Below are positions 22,985-34,391 of a stretch of 64,000 bases of DNA, in pieces. The stretch comes from Congeria kusceri (Eukaryota > Mollusca > Bivalvia > Myida > Dreissenidae), in assembly GCA_027627225.1 (NCBI GenBank), contig JAPFQT010000035.1:473501-537500 (forward strand). The letters are read 5' to 3'. The number at the start of each line of letters is the position of its first letter. The stretch's first letter is position 1. The translations under genes and the position numbers were made by a program. The notes under the pieces are model-generated. The model was not told the origin of the DNA. It ran no database searches and saw only the letters and a program-made list of their open reading frames with translations.

Positions 22985-23267
22985 AATTTGTTAAAATACA
23001 AACCTTTTAAGTGATGCTTTGTATAGTTTGTAAATTTTTAGAACAAAAAATTTATAACCACAATGTCTATGTAAAAAGTGGGCTTATTCCGTCAAAATAC
23101 AGAGTTATGGGTAATGCTGGCCCTGATACTAGAGTTGATGACAAAGGTTAGTTCCAAGTTTCGAGTGAATAACTTATGTAGTTTTGAAGTTACAAAACTT
23201 CTGAATTAAAACCTTAACCAAATTCAGACACGGATGCTGACGCAAACGCCAGGGGTAGTAGGAAAGC
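22985..23267 (+). repeat. HINE-like family 6 fragment
   Basis: It contains cagagttatgggtaatgctg, actagagttNatNacaaa, gttccaagttt, aaaaccttaacc, and an end with gctgacgcaaacgccag then gtagtaggaaagcc. The same order occurs at 45426-45895. Confidence 0.45.
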
Positions 23268-24024
23268 CAGGCCTTTTCTGACCATTCTGGGAAAAAAAGC
23301 ACCTTGGTTAAATTGGGAAATTCACGACGTAAAATTTTCAAAATTGGGAAACATTCTTATCGTTAAATCATAAGTATAATGATGACATTTACAGTTTTAA
23401 ACTAATAAATAAGAATTTAACGGCACTTATAATTTTAATTTAACTCCAAATTGTGATAAATACCTAACCATGCTATACAACCATGAGTTTGTAATCATAT
23501 GCATGTCTCATTTCCTTCAAGTTTGTGTATCTTTCTAAAAATTCATCAACAAATCTGACCAACTTCACCAAAATAAAATTGTGGAATCTACACTCTACGT
23601 GATTTAGTTTTAATGATGTGCTATTAAACATTGTGTAGTACCTACACCAAATAGGTCGCGAAAATATGTGATAACTTAAAAAGAAATCTTTACCTCCTTA
23701 TATTTAAATCCTTTAATTTACTGACACATCCACTTGTGTAAATAACAAAACATTTGCCCATAAATCATGTTAAATATCATCATGATGGTGGACAAACAAA
23801 TCGTTTTCGTTTGTGTTACCCATTTTATTACGAGACTATTAGAGTGTTCTCCACTTGTAAACAATGTCAACGATCAAATTAGAGGATATCCGAATGTAAA
23901 GTCAGCGTGAAAAAATCAGCTGTAAAGTATAGAAAAATCACATTTCACTTTCATTTTTAAAAAAATACAGATTTTTTGCAGTTGGGAATTTTGGGGTCAG
24001 AATCAGCAAAAAGGTACTATGCTG
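23268..24024. mobile_element. Possible hAT-like insertion with TTGGGAA subterminal words
   Basis: The family 6 text breaks off here. Both borders hold ccttttctgaNNattctg-like sequence in inverted orientation, and TTGGGAA appears twice near the left and once near the right end, the same word as in the element at 47081-47853. The terminal repeats are too weak for a firm call and no target duplication is seen. Confidence 0.35.
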
Positions 24025-24559
24025 CAGTGCCAAATTACACATATATATAGTTTTCTCTTTAAAAAAACAACAACACTATATACCACGACAGACCTGTGCC
24101 AAAGCGAGAATTTAGTTGTGTACTGTTTTTCCTTGACAACTGTAAGACCATAATCAGTTTTTCCAAAATATTACTGTACTTAATAGACTGTCTAAAGTAT
24201 GGCGGTTTACCCAAAATAACAATTTTAAACTCAATACCGCTATTTCAAATACATTTTCCATCTCAATACTGCTAAAGGCCCCCCTCCCCTAATTATGAAT
24301 ACAGATAAATAGCAGCTACTTTGTTCAGGTCATGCAATGATACCGTAATTCAGTATATGTACATCATTTTAAAATAATCTTATATATCATAAAATACATT
24401 ATTTTTTACATTGCATTAGTATTATTTGATTGTTTATCTCCAGTGGATGTTATCATTAAGATTTCTCCTAAAATAGTGTAATTTGCCAGTCATTTTGGAA
24501 TTTCAAACTTAATCAGTTCTAATATTGCAACCATTACAACTATTTTGATCAAGACATTC
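24025..24559. other. AT-rich DNA, nothing recognised
   Basis: No frame, repeat or inverted ends of note. Confidence 0.4.
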
Positions 24560-25200
24560 ATTGATTGTGGATTTAATGTTTAGGTCTTGAATGCCTCTGA
24601 AGTAGTGCATTGAAAGCATTTCAAAAGCACAGTATCATGAGAATGGGCACCTGAACGCGTCGCCAACAATTGTAATATCTGATAAGCAAATCCCACAAAG
24701 AGTTATTCAAAACAGTTATCAAAATGGTATATTATGTTGATCAGTAGTTTACAATGCCAATTACGAAGGGTATAACCCTTGACCATTCTTTTTAAAAATC
24801 CTATTAATGTATCTTTAACTTAAGGTGTACTTAATTAAAACGTTTGTACGACAAAGCTTGTGGTTATTTTATCATGACCATTTTACACAAAGGAATTCAC
24901 TGGGGAGGGGATTCGTCGAGCAATTAAACCTTATAGTATCTACTGATGTCAACTGATTGGTTTCAAACTTCGTAATTGTTTGTTGGACCATAGAACGTTT
25001 TAAAGGCATATTTTTTCTGCTCAAGTTAATCGCATTGTTTTCAACAGAAAGGGTCAAAGTAGCACCGTAACTTCGTGCCAAAGAAACATTAAAGAACAAT
25101 ATGTCAATAGATTTGTTGCTGTGCTTTTGCGAGTTAGCAATTGCTCTACATTTCAATTAAAAACCGCAAAGTCAGTTGCAAGAGATTTGACATGATATGC
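24560..25200. repeat. Diverged duplicated blocks Y and Z, copy 2
   Basis: The stretch 24560-24650 matches 6035-6130, and 24872-25195 matches 7616-7940, in the same relative order but closer together. The minus-strand frame 24872-25156 is open here, but the corresponding frame in the other copy is shifted, which argues against coding. Confidence 0.55.
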
Positions 25201-26439
25201 TTTGCAACTAAACTTCTTAATATGTAGTTATACTTAGAAGTGTTTAATTATATTTTACCTTGTGCTGATTCCGCTATTGATAAGTGAACCATCAAATAGA
25301 GTCATTTTCAACAAAGTATGTGCATCAAAGAAAGAGTAGAGTAAATGGACGAATAACCAACATAATTAAGATAGGAGGAGGCATGATCATACCCAGTCAA
25401 TACGCTTTACACTGTACTATGAACATTATACAATTTGAAAATAAACGTCCAATAAATATGCATACCGTAAATGACCGTATTGACGCCCATACCCTAACAG
25501 ACGTGCATGGGGTATTTTTTGGTCCCAAAATATTTTTTGTTGATCTATTTTTTCGAACATAAACATGACGCGAGTGAATGGGACCACAAAAATTCATTAT
25601 GAATATTTATGATAAGAACATGTGCGTCTGCAGTGCCACAGCTCATTACGTCGATCATGTTAATAATTTAGACTGTACCATTGTGCATTAAGATGTGCGA
25701 GTGAGCTCGTCGTGTCAATCGACGATATTCGTTTTAGGTATTTGAATATATTCCAATATTCGTTTTGTGAATACTACTATATACAGCACTCTGTCCAAAT
25801 ATCTACCTATCCGAAATATGTAGTTGTTTTATCTTGTTTCAGTGGTAAATGAGCAATATAACTTAGTGAGTGTTAGGCAAATATAAAGAAACTTAAGATA
25901 TTGTTAAATGTATTGTTGATTAATTTGTTAATCGTTCCGTACACAAATTTCTCATTACATACATTACACGTTGCCTGGGTTTTGTCTAATGACCACGCTA
26001 AGTACTTCCAAGCACATGATGGTGGCATTGTTTATTAATCCAGACTGTTGTATAATATACGGTGTTGATAAAATGAAAATAATTTACAAGTGACGTATAT
26101 TAAGATATACCAGATCATGCTAATTTTGTTAAAGAAATTGATTGGCTGATAATGGATTCATTTTGATTGGTTTACTTAGAGATTAATTGTATTTTACTGT
26201 AAACAAGTTAACCGTATAGATGTCACTTAAGGACAAAAAACAACAATGTACGCCTTTTGCAAACTTTGAAACCGTTATCACAACATAGCCCAGTTTTGTT
26301 CTTCGCGCCTCCTACAAACCGTTAATTTGCGGCCCTTGTAAAGATGTGGCCCCCCCTGCCAATTATCAATTGTCGTTAATTGGACATGTTTGGCATGTGT
26401 TGTAAAAACGTTACACTGCCCCCGTCCACCTGCTTGGAA
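25201..26439. other. AT-rich DNA with MITE-like words
   Basis: Around 25465-25520 the sequence ccgtaaatgaccgtattgac followed by gcccataccc recalls a mollusc MITE end. Partial frames there (25284-25562 plus, 25397-25597 minus) overlap on opposite strands and are not called. Confidence 0.4.
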
Positions 26440-26573
26440 GGAAATACGAGCCCGGAACAGGAAGTTAATTACGTGTATGTTTATGCTAATTACGCAACTG
26501 GAGTTTCGCTTTGTTTATAATGATATCGTGAAAAGATGCCATTTTATACGCGATATAATGGATCTGCAGTGTA
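26440..26573. repeat. Eroded right end of a second Tigger-like copy
   Basis: It shares gttaattacgtNtatgttt, gatatcgtgaaaa, gcgatataatggatctgcag and tgta with the right part of 9550-10548. The left end was not found. Confidence 0.5.
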
Positions 26574-26694
26574 TAAAGAAGTTTATCTCGCGAGGCTTGG
26601 AGGCGAGCGCTTCCGATGTTCGAGCCAAAAAAGACAAACTTCTCTAAATTCAACACTAATCCTAGTATTCTTTTTATACCATCATTTTTTCTTC

Positions 26695-27365
26695 TAAACT
26701 ATAAAAAACAAATGTTGTACAAAATGTGGAAATCATAAATTATTAGTACAACTACTTTTACTAGTGTTTAATAAAAAATGAACGAATTGTACTAAAGAAG
26801 TAATCCCACGATTCTAGAAATACAAGAAACTAAACTTAGGCTGTTAACAAGTTTTATTGTATATGTTTGTGTTATTACTACAAAATATAATTGAAAGTAA
26901 CTTTTACATTAAAGGGACCTTTAAAGTCAAAAAAGAAAAACCTGCATATTGATCCTCACAATTTATGATCTATAAACGAGTCAATACACAATAAATTACC
27001 ATAACCTTTCTGCTCATTTTCAAAAACTCGGGAACGAAGCGCATGTGTGACTGCAAATTAAATCTGATTGTTTCGGAAAACATTTTTGCGTATTTTAAAT
27101 ACAATTTATGTAAATTATAATCAAATAACTGACCAGACAATGCGACTGTATCGTGTAAAAGTAAATATTGCGACTGTATCGTGTACGGAATAGAAAACGT
27201 AGTCCATACATGCGACAAGTATATTTTCACACTGTGGAAATATAGCTAAGTTTATCCCTGGGGCTGTTATTTCGTCAATGATAGGATAAAATAATAAGTA
27301 AAGACTTCCTCAAATTTTGTTATGATTATGCAAGTACTTTACAGGACACCTTTAGTCCTAGAAAG
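26695..27365. repeat. Diverged duplicated blocks X and W, copy 2
   Basis: X matches 3393-4080 and W (27290-27360) matches 11908-11985. Here X directly precedes W and follows the Tigger-like end, whereas in the first copy X lies 6 kb before the Tigger-like element. The set has been rearranged or arose from a larger tandem duplication. Confidence 0.55.
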
Positions 27366-27399
27366 AAGTGTTCCCCTATCAAACAAAGGGACCTTTAAA

Positions 27400-28077
27400 G
27401 CCCTGTCATACTGTGGCAAATTTGAGCTTCGATTTCTGTACGAGTTCTAGCGAGTCATAACTCGCAATAAAGTGAATTGAGTTGGTAGCGGCATTGTTTC
27501 AAGACGACATTTGTTCGAGTTCTCTTCAACCTTGACACGAAATTGACACAACAAAAGTATGATACTCACATTTTATCATGAGTTCAGCCGAGATATGCGT
27601 ACCATATCTTTTCAACAATAAAAGACTTGTCTTCGAGAATGTATGAGTGTGGACGAGTCTGTACGAATTGTGAGGACATGAGCACGAGTTTCTGATGACA
27701 TTTTAAGAGAAACAGAAGAGTAGATGTTCTAGTAAGTCTCTAAAACTTGCAGCAAACTCGTGTTATGTCAGGAATTATAATATATGGCAAAACGCTATGG
27801 GAAGACATGTCCACAGAATGTGTTCGAGTGTGTTTGAGAGTGCGTGAGATTCCTTCAACTGTATGAAAATACAAAGTTGCTGAGAAGCGGCGAGAATTTT
27901 ATACAGTTTAAAATTCTGGCCGCTACTTGGCGAGTTCTGGCGACATAAGAAGAGATTAGTAGACATCACGCAACAAAGAAGGACATGAGTACAACATCTA
28001 CATGACAGCAGACGAGTTGTGGCCAGTTACAACTCGCCAGAACTCGTACCTCAAATTCTCCAAAGTGTCACAGGGCC
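27400..28077. mobile_element. Harbinger-like or other TIR MITE
   Basis: The left end GCCCTGTCATACTGTGG then caaatttgag pairs with the right end, which on the other strand reads GCCCTGTGACACTTTGG then agaatttgag. ACGAGTTCT and GGCGAGT words extend the arms inward and recur throughout. Flanking TTAA and TTA would suit a 3 bp TWA duplication, typical of PIF/Harbinger, but the exact edge is ambiguous. No transposase frame is present. Confidence 0.65.
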
Positions 28078-28084
28078 TTATTCA

Positions 28085-28845
28085 GTCTAGAGTTGTTGAG
28101 CAAAAACCATTTTTCTATTTTTAGTAACAGTGACCTTAACCCCACCCATCCCATATGCAATCCTAAGCGAGATCTCAATATAAGGTATCTACATATGAAA
28201 TTTCTATACAATAGCTCAATTTGTACTCGAGTTACAGAGTGGAAACCACATTTCTATTTATAAGAATGGTGACCTTGACCTGGAACCCACCCATTTAATA
28301 ATCCCAAGTTAGGTCTTAATATAAGGTATCTAAATATAAAGTTTCATTGCAACAGTTTAAATCCTTCTAGGGTTATTCAGCGGTAATCGTTTGTTTTATT
28401 TATAGTAATGGTGACCTTGACCGATCCATCACAAGAAAGGTCTCGATAAAAGGTATCTACCAATGAGGTTTCATTACAAAATCTCAATTCCTTCTCAAGT
28501 TATTGAGCAGAAACTATTTTTTCTATATGTAGTAATGGTCACATTGACCCCACCCATCCCAGATGCAATCCCAAATAAGGTCTTAATATAAGGTATCAAT
28601 GTATAAAATTTCATTGAAAGAGCTTGATCCGTTTGTGAGTTATTGAGCGGAAACAGTTTTTCTACTTTTAGTAATGGTGACCTTGACCCCACCCACTCCA
28701 GATGCATTTCCAAGCAAGGTCTCGATATAAGGTATCTATGTATGAAGTTTCATTTTAATAGCTCAATTTGTTGTCAAGTTAGACAGCGGAATTGAAAAGT
28801 TGACGCCGCCACTACGCCTGCATGCCCAAAACGACATACCCCAAT
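28085..28845 (+). repeat. HINE-like family 4, second copy
   Basis: Five cores of ~145 bp carry gtgaccttgaccccaccca, aaggtatctaNNtatgaagt and ttattgagcgg. The 3' end has changed to gaaaagttgacgccgccacta without a clear hairpin, and the 5' end directly follows the Harbinger-like element. Confidence 0.6.
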
Positions 28846-28892
28846 CTAACAATCAAAATTAAAAAACCCATTCCACCACTGCCAGCCCAAAG

Positions 28893-30136
28893 TCCCTTCC
28901 CCCAACAAATGCATGAATGAGACTATGTACCTAAATTCCCCTCCCCCACCTAATGCATGAACGAGACAATGTACCTAAAATCCCCTCCCCCACCTAATGC
29001 ATGAACGAGACAAAGTACCTAAAATCCCCTCCGCACCTAATGCATGAACGAGACAAAGTACCTAAAATCCCTTCCCCCACCTAATGCATGAATGAGACAA
29101 TGTACCTAAAATCCCCCCCACCCCACCTAATGCATGAACGAGACAATGTACCTAAAATCCCCTCCCCCACCTAATGCATGAATGAGACAAATTACATAAA
29201 ATCCCCTCCCCCACCTAATGCATGAACAAAACAAAGTACCTAAAATCCCCTCTCCCACCTGATGCATGAACGAGACAAAGTACCTAAAATCCCCTCCCCC
29301 ACCTAATGCATGAACGAGACAATGTACCTAAAATCCCCTCCCCCACCTAATGCACGAACGAGACAAAGTACCTATAATACCCTCCCCCACCTAATGCATG
29401 AACAAGACAAAGTACCTAAAATTCCCACCCCCACCTAATGCATGAACAAGACAATGTACCTAAAATCCCCTCCCCCACCTAATGCATGAATGAAACAAAG
29501 TACCTAAAATCCCCTCCCCACCTAATTCATGAATGAGACAATGTACTTTAAATCCCCTCCCCCACCTAATGCATGAATGAGACAATGTACCTAAAATCCC
29601 CTCCCCACCTAATGCATGAATGAGACAATGTACTTTAAATCCCCTCCCCCACCTAATGCATGATTGAGACAAAGTACCTAAAATCCCCTCCCCACCTAAT
29701 GCATTAATGAGACAATGTACTTTAAATCCCCTCCCCCACCTAATGCATGAATGAGACAATGTACTTTAAATCCCCTCCCCCACCTAATGCATGAATGAGA
29801 CAATGTACCTAAAATACCCTCCCCCGCCTAATGCATGAAAGAGACAAAGTACCTAAAATCCCCTCCGCACCTAATGCATGAATGAGACAAAGTACCTAAA
29901 ATCCCCTCCCCACCTAATGCATGAATGAGACAATGTACTTTAAATCCCCTCCCCACCTAATGCATGAACGAGACAATGTACCTAAAATCCCCTCCCCACC
30001 TATTGCATGAATGAGACAAAGTACCTAAAATCCCCTCCCCCACCTAATGCATGAATGAGACAAAGTATCTAAAATCCCCTCCCCCACCTAATGCATGAAT
30101 GACACAATGTACCTAAAATCACCAACGAGACAAAGT
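28893..30136. repeat. 44 bp minisatellite, about 28 copies
   Basis: The unit is cctaatgcatgaaNgagaca, aNgtacctaaaat, then C-rich ccctccccca. Length alternates 43/44 through the C-run. In 29480-29790, 44+43 bp pairs alternate tacctaaaat and tactttaaat, giving an 87 bp higher-order unit. 87 is 29 codons, which keeps a minus-strand frame open (29460-29759). That frame is a repeat artefact. Confidence 0.9.
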
Positions 30137-30368
30137 CTTCTTTTTATGTGCTCCCCAGTTTTAATTAACTTGTATATATTTGTACAGGCCAGTCAGATCT
30201 TTGTATTAGTTTCATATTGTTTTATCTGTGTTTTTTAAAGGCCCTAAACAGTAAGCCATTTATTAAAACCAGAAGCATGTAATTTATGTTTTTAGTGGTT
30301 TTTTTAAGTATATTGGACCTTTAACCTTTTGTTAAAGAAATAATAAATTTACTTCATAGTTTAATGTC
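30137..30368. other. AT-rich spacer
   Basis: Nothing recognised between the minisatellite and the palindromic MITE. Confidence 0.4.
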
Positions 30369-30472
30369 GAATAACCCACAGGCAGAAGTTTTGATGCATA
30401 GGAATTAAATCACCAGTATGTAGCACAAATGATTTGATAACATGCATCTAAACTTCTGTCCATAGGTTATTG
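30369..30472. mobile_element. Palindromic MITE (AATAACC family)
   Basis: Arms GAATAACCCACAGGCAGAAG and, on the other strand, CCAATAACCTATGGACAGAAG continue with tttNgatgcat. The core aggaattaaatcacc is mirrored by tgatttgataacatg. A relative with the same core lies at 44064-44236. Confidence 0.65.
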
Positions 30473-31849
30473 GACAAAAAACCTTGGAAGCTCAATGTCA
30501 GTGCTACACATTTTATTGCAGAGCATGGCCTTTTGACCCAACATTTCATGGGGAAAATATATTCCCACCTTTGCCTGGTCTGTTTTTGTTGTAGCTTGTG
30601 CTGCCCTTAAGTTATTGCAGATTAACCCATACTTGATTTCCTTCTTTGTTTGTATGAATGTTAGCACATGCCTTGTAAGAATTTTCGTAAACTGTCACCA
30701 TGGGGTAGGCTACATGTCACTATATAACCCAACAATTTTAAGTTTTAAAACAGGGTCTCTTGTTAGAGCAAAAAGTTATATTCCCTGTTCACAAGAGTTC
30801 AGCATTAGTTTAAAGCATGTATTTATAACACCCAACAATAAGATTTATATACCAAAAATAATGGGAATATTACATGACTTTGGTGTTACGGTGGCTTGTA
30901 TCGCTCAAGTTGATTGTGTGACGCTGTATTCCACAAGCCCATGTCTCCTTATGTTAAAAAAATCCACCACAAATATGCTATGAAACAAATAAAACAATAA
31001 CAAAACAGTTAAAAACCGCGAATTAATACATGTCATATACATCAAGGACATCATTCGCCTCGATTCAACATCATGTAATGGCGGCGTCATGCCTATAAAT
31101 AGAACAGGTTGTTTCCCAATGTCACTCATAATGTTACAGAAATAGATACTCAACGAATGCAAAAGTTGTATGTTTTCCAGCCATTGAATACAGAATTTTA
31201 TTTCACAGTGTGGAATATGGAAATTCTATCTAGCCTACTGTATTTTATACCGAAAATATACCAGTATTTGAGTCAGATTATCTATATGTATATAATAAAG
31301 TTAAATATTACAAAACAACCACATCACAATTGCATATGCAAGTTATTTAAACATCTCATGTTAAAACTTAATCTATTAACTTAAAACAATGTCACCCTAT
31401 ATCATATATTGCAATATCATATTCCTACGCATTAACTGCAAACAGCCAAAATATATTCAAATGAACACATGCAATGTAATTGTTTGGAATTAATATAGCA
31501 TGGTGTCATTAAATTCCATGGCCATTTAACCTGTATTATAACTTGATTTAGATTGATTCCATAATCTCAGCGGACTATATGGTACCCTTGTCTGCAATAG
31601 TCAAAATTCACGCCAGAACTCTGGGACATGTGCATTATTGTTTACAATCTACCAACTCTACACATTAATCAGTTTTAAATATGTAAATGCATCTTGAGCG
31701 TTCAATCTACATTCTTTGTTAACAATGACCACAGACGCTGAACATCGTTTGGAAACATATTTGTGTTATCTCGTTTACTTATCAGTCTATTGACAATGAC
31801 AAGGAATTTAACTATGTATTGTTTAGCATCTTACAGAATGTTGAATGTG
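30473..31849. other. AT-rich DNA, no gene recognised
   Basis: The frames 30615-30983 (122 codons, plus) and 30905-31162/31109-31384 overlap on opposite strands. None has a recognisable domain. I treat them as chance. Confidence 0.4.
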
Positions 31850-31990
31850 ACGTTACATCGATAATGTCTTAACAAACGCCCATACAGGGAATATATCGTT
31901 ACATCGATAATGATTGAACAAATACCCTTACAGGGAAGTTATCTTTACCTCGATAACGATTTAACAAACACCCAATAAAGGAAGTCAACG
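31850..31990. repeat. 46 bp tandem repeat, three copies
   Basis: Units start tcgttacatcgataa (31851, 31897, and variant 31943) and include taacaaacNcccN and acagggaa. The third unit is more diverged. Confidence 0.7.
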
Positions 31991-32768
31991 TCTGTCTATT
32001 GGTAAGCTTCACATGATAGAGATCTAAACATGCAATCTTAACAATTCATTTGGTACATTCCATACCAAGCATTGTTTGACTAAACCTGCCTACCACATGA
32101 CAGCTTTTGCACAATGTGATTTGAAGCATAAGGAAATAAAGAATATCCTTAAGTGGAAATTTCGTGACCTAACACATTTAAATGTACAGCTTTTAACACA
32201 CTTTATCGTCAACTCCCCTAAATTTGCGACTACCATTGATTCGCGGATGTTGTTATTGTCACGTGATCGTCTTTGGCATTTGCGCATGCGCAAACGTGGC
32301 CGCGGGAATTTCTTTGTACATGTCCAATGGACCATGTGACCGAATATTGTGTGAATATACTGCATTTTAAACAGACAAAAGCACTGGACATGATACCTGA
32401 TATAAAAATACCATGATTTCTTATTCCCAAAACGCCAGGAAGTTACATTTTGTTTTGTTTTTCAATAAAAATACAAACCGAAATAGTTGTTTTTGTCCGA
32501 TGTTGTAGTAGAACTTCCATATATGGGACATGATTCGTCAGTGTATCGTAACTAAGGCCGAGCAAAGTTTTTCTTGTGTTTTTCAGAACCTTAATTTTAA
32601 GTGAAGTTTAGCTTTTTTTTTATATAGAATTATGGTTACACAAGAGACATTTAGGAAATTGTACAGGCTCTATTCACCTACAAATTAAAAACACACCCTA
32701 CAATGATATACTGAAAACAAAATGAAAACAGTAATTGTTTATGTTTTTCTTGCTTAAACTTAATCATC
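31991..32768. other. Left flank of the retrotransposon
   Basis: No 5' LTR was found: neither the TGTTCCATTATTCAG start nor the GAACA end region of the 3' LTR recurs here. The mutually overlapping frames 32076-32339 and 32090-32365 have no domain. Confidence 0.45.
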
Positions 32769-34391
32769 ATGGATGTTAGATTCTGTATATTCAGCCGTTT
32801 CAAGTTCTACAGCCAGAAACAGGACTCAGACACCATCGATCAGTTCGTCACTAGGCTTCGTCTGGTCGCAAAGGAATGTGATTTTAAAGACACTGACGAG
32901 ATGATCAGGGATCGTATTGTCTTCGGGACGAACTCTTCGAAAATCAGGGAAAAACTGATAAACGAAGGTGCAAAGCTTACATTAGATAAAGCGGTGCAAA
33001 TTGCTCAGTCGTACGAGTACAGTCGGGAGCAATTAAAGTCGATGCAATCTACGGCATCGAATGACATCGCGTCAGTTGCGAAACCAGGGCGGAGGAAGCA
33101 GTCCAACAAAGGGGCTACCGCTGGATCGAAGGTCAAGGATACCGGGATGGCCAGACGAGCGTTACCGAAGAGTGACCGTGGCATTCCACATCGGAGCACC
33201 AAATCGTGCAACAACTGCGGACGTTCACACGCGAAACGAAACTGTCCCGCATATGGGAAAACATGCCATGCGTGTAACAAACTCAATCACTTTGCATCTC
33301 ATTGTAGAGCAGTAAACTGTGTTTGTGACAGTGAGTGTACCTCCAAGTGTGAAGAAACAGACTACAATGATGACATTGGTATGGTGAGTACAAGTTCTCC
33401 AGATCGAGCTTTTGTTGAACTTTTGGTGGGTCCTTCTAATACTGCGATAAGTTTCAAAATTGACACAGGATCTGTAGTGAACATACTACCAGTTGCACAA
33501 TATAGAGCCATGAAAATTTCTCATCCATTACAGCCAGCAGTTCACACTCTTACAAGCTACACAGGCAACACTCTTCCAATACTAGGTCAAATTAATCTCA
33601 AATGCAGTTATAAATCAAAGGTGATTCAAACTGATTTCTACATTGTGAATAGCAAATCACGTCCATTATTGGGTATGCAATCTTGCCTAGATCTTGGACT
33701 AGTGCAGTTGACATTCTCAGTTGAGAATAACGACCTTGACCGTGACGCAGTTTTGACTGAATACGGCGACTCGTTTAAAGGCACTGGGGTTATGTCCGGT
33801 ACATGCAAATTGTACTTGAAACCAGATGCTGTTCCTGTGGTAAATCCGCCTAGGAGAGTCCCCGAGGCACTCAAGAAAAGACTTAAGACAAAACTAGACA
33901 GTATGGAAACAGAACAGATCATTACTAAGGTAAATGAACCGACTGACTGGGTTAACTCCTTAGTAGTAGTTGAGAAACCTAAGACAGGTCAGTTGAGGGT
34001 ATGTCTAGACCCGAAGCATCTTAATGAGGCTATCAGACGTCCACATTATCCGATGCGCACAATTGATGACGTCACGAGTAAGCTAAGTGGCGCAAAGCAC
34101 TTTAGCGTCCTAGATGTTACACATGCTTATTGGTCAATTAAGTTGGACACAAAGTCCTCTTACCTTACGACGTTCAGTACCCCGTTTGGACGGTACAGGT
34201 ACTTACGTATGCCATTTGGTCTGAATTGCAGTCAAGACATTTGGCAAAGGACCATTGACGAAACATTTGAAGGTCTTAAAGGAGCAGCATGTGTTGTTGA
34301 CGATATTTTGATTTGGGGAAGTACAAAGTCTGAGCATGACAGTAATCTTGCTGGACAGGGCTCGCGAGAAAGGGGTACGTTTCAATCCTGA
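32769..34391 (+). pseudogene. gag-pol: Gag C-terminal part, protease and reverse transcriptase, 5' truncated
   Basis: Of 540 residues, about 1-95 match the C-terminal half of a Mag-type Gag (charged helices, TIDQFVTRLR). Residues 147-159 and 166-179 are two CCHC knuckles (CNNCGRSHAKRNC and CHACNKLNHFASHC). DTGS at 232-235 is the aspartic protease site. Reverse transcriptase begins near 365, with the catalytic Asp in FSVLDVTHAYW (D449), MPFGL at 481-485 and VVDDILIWG at 509-517 (D511, D512). The frame ends artificially at 540, where a deletion of a few bases between EHDSNL and the next conserved LDRAREKG shifts the frame. About 100 Gag residues normally present before the first Met are absent. 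The first ATG is therefore not a true start. Confidence 0.9.

Noticed and set aside
29460..29759. 99-codon minus-strand frame as a repeat protein
   Set aside because: It is produced by the 87 bp dimeric unit of a C-rich minisatellite; neighbouring parts of the same array are not open.
28893..30136. CRISPR-like array
   Set aside because: There are no unique spacers. Every base belongs to the repeating 43/44 bp unit, and the DNA is eukaryotic in character. The same applies to the 60 bp array.
34336..34391. Programmed ribosomal frameshift between two pol frames
   Set aside because: The shift lies within the reverse transcriptase domain, with conserved residues missing, rather than at a Gag/Pol boundary.
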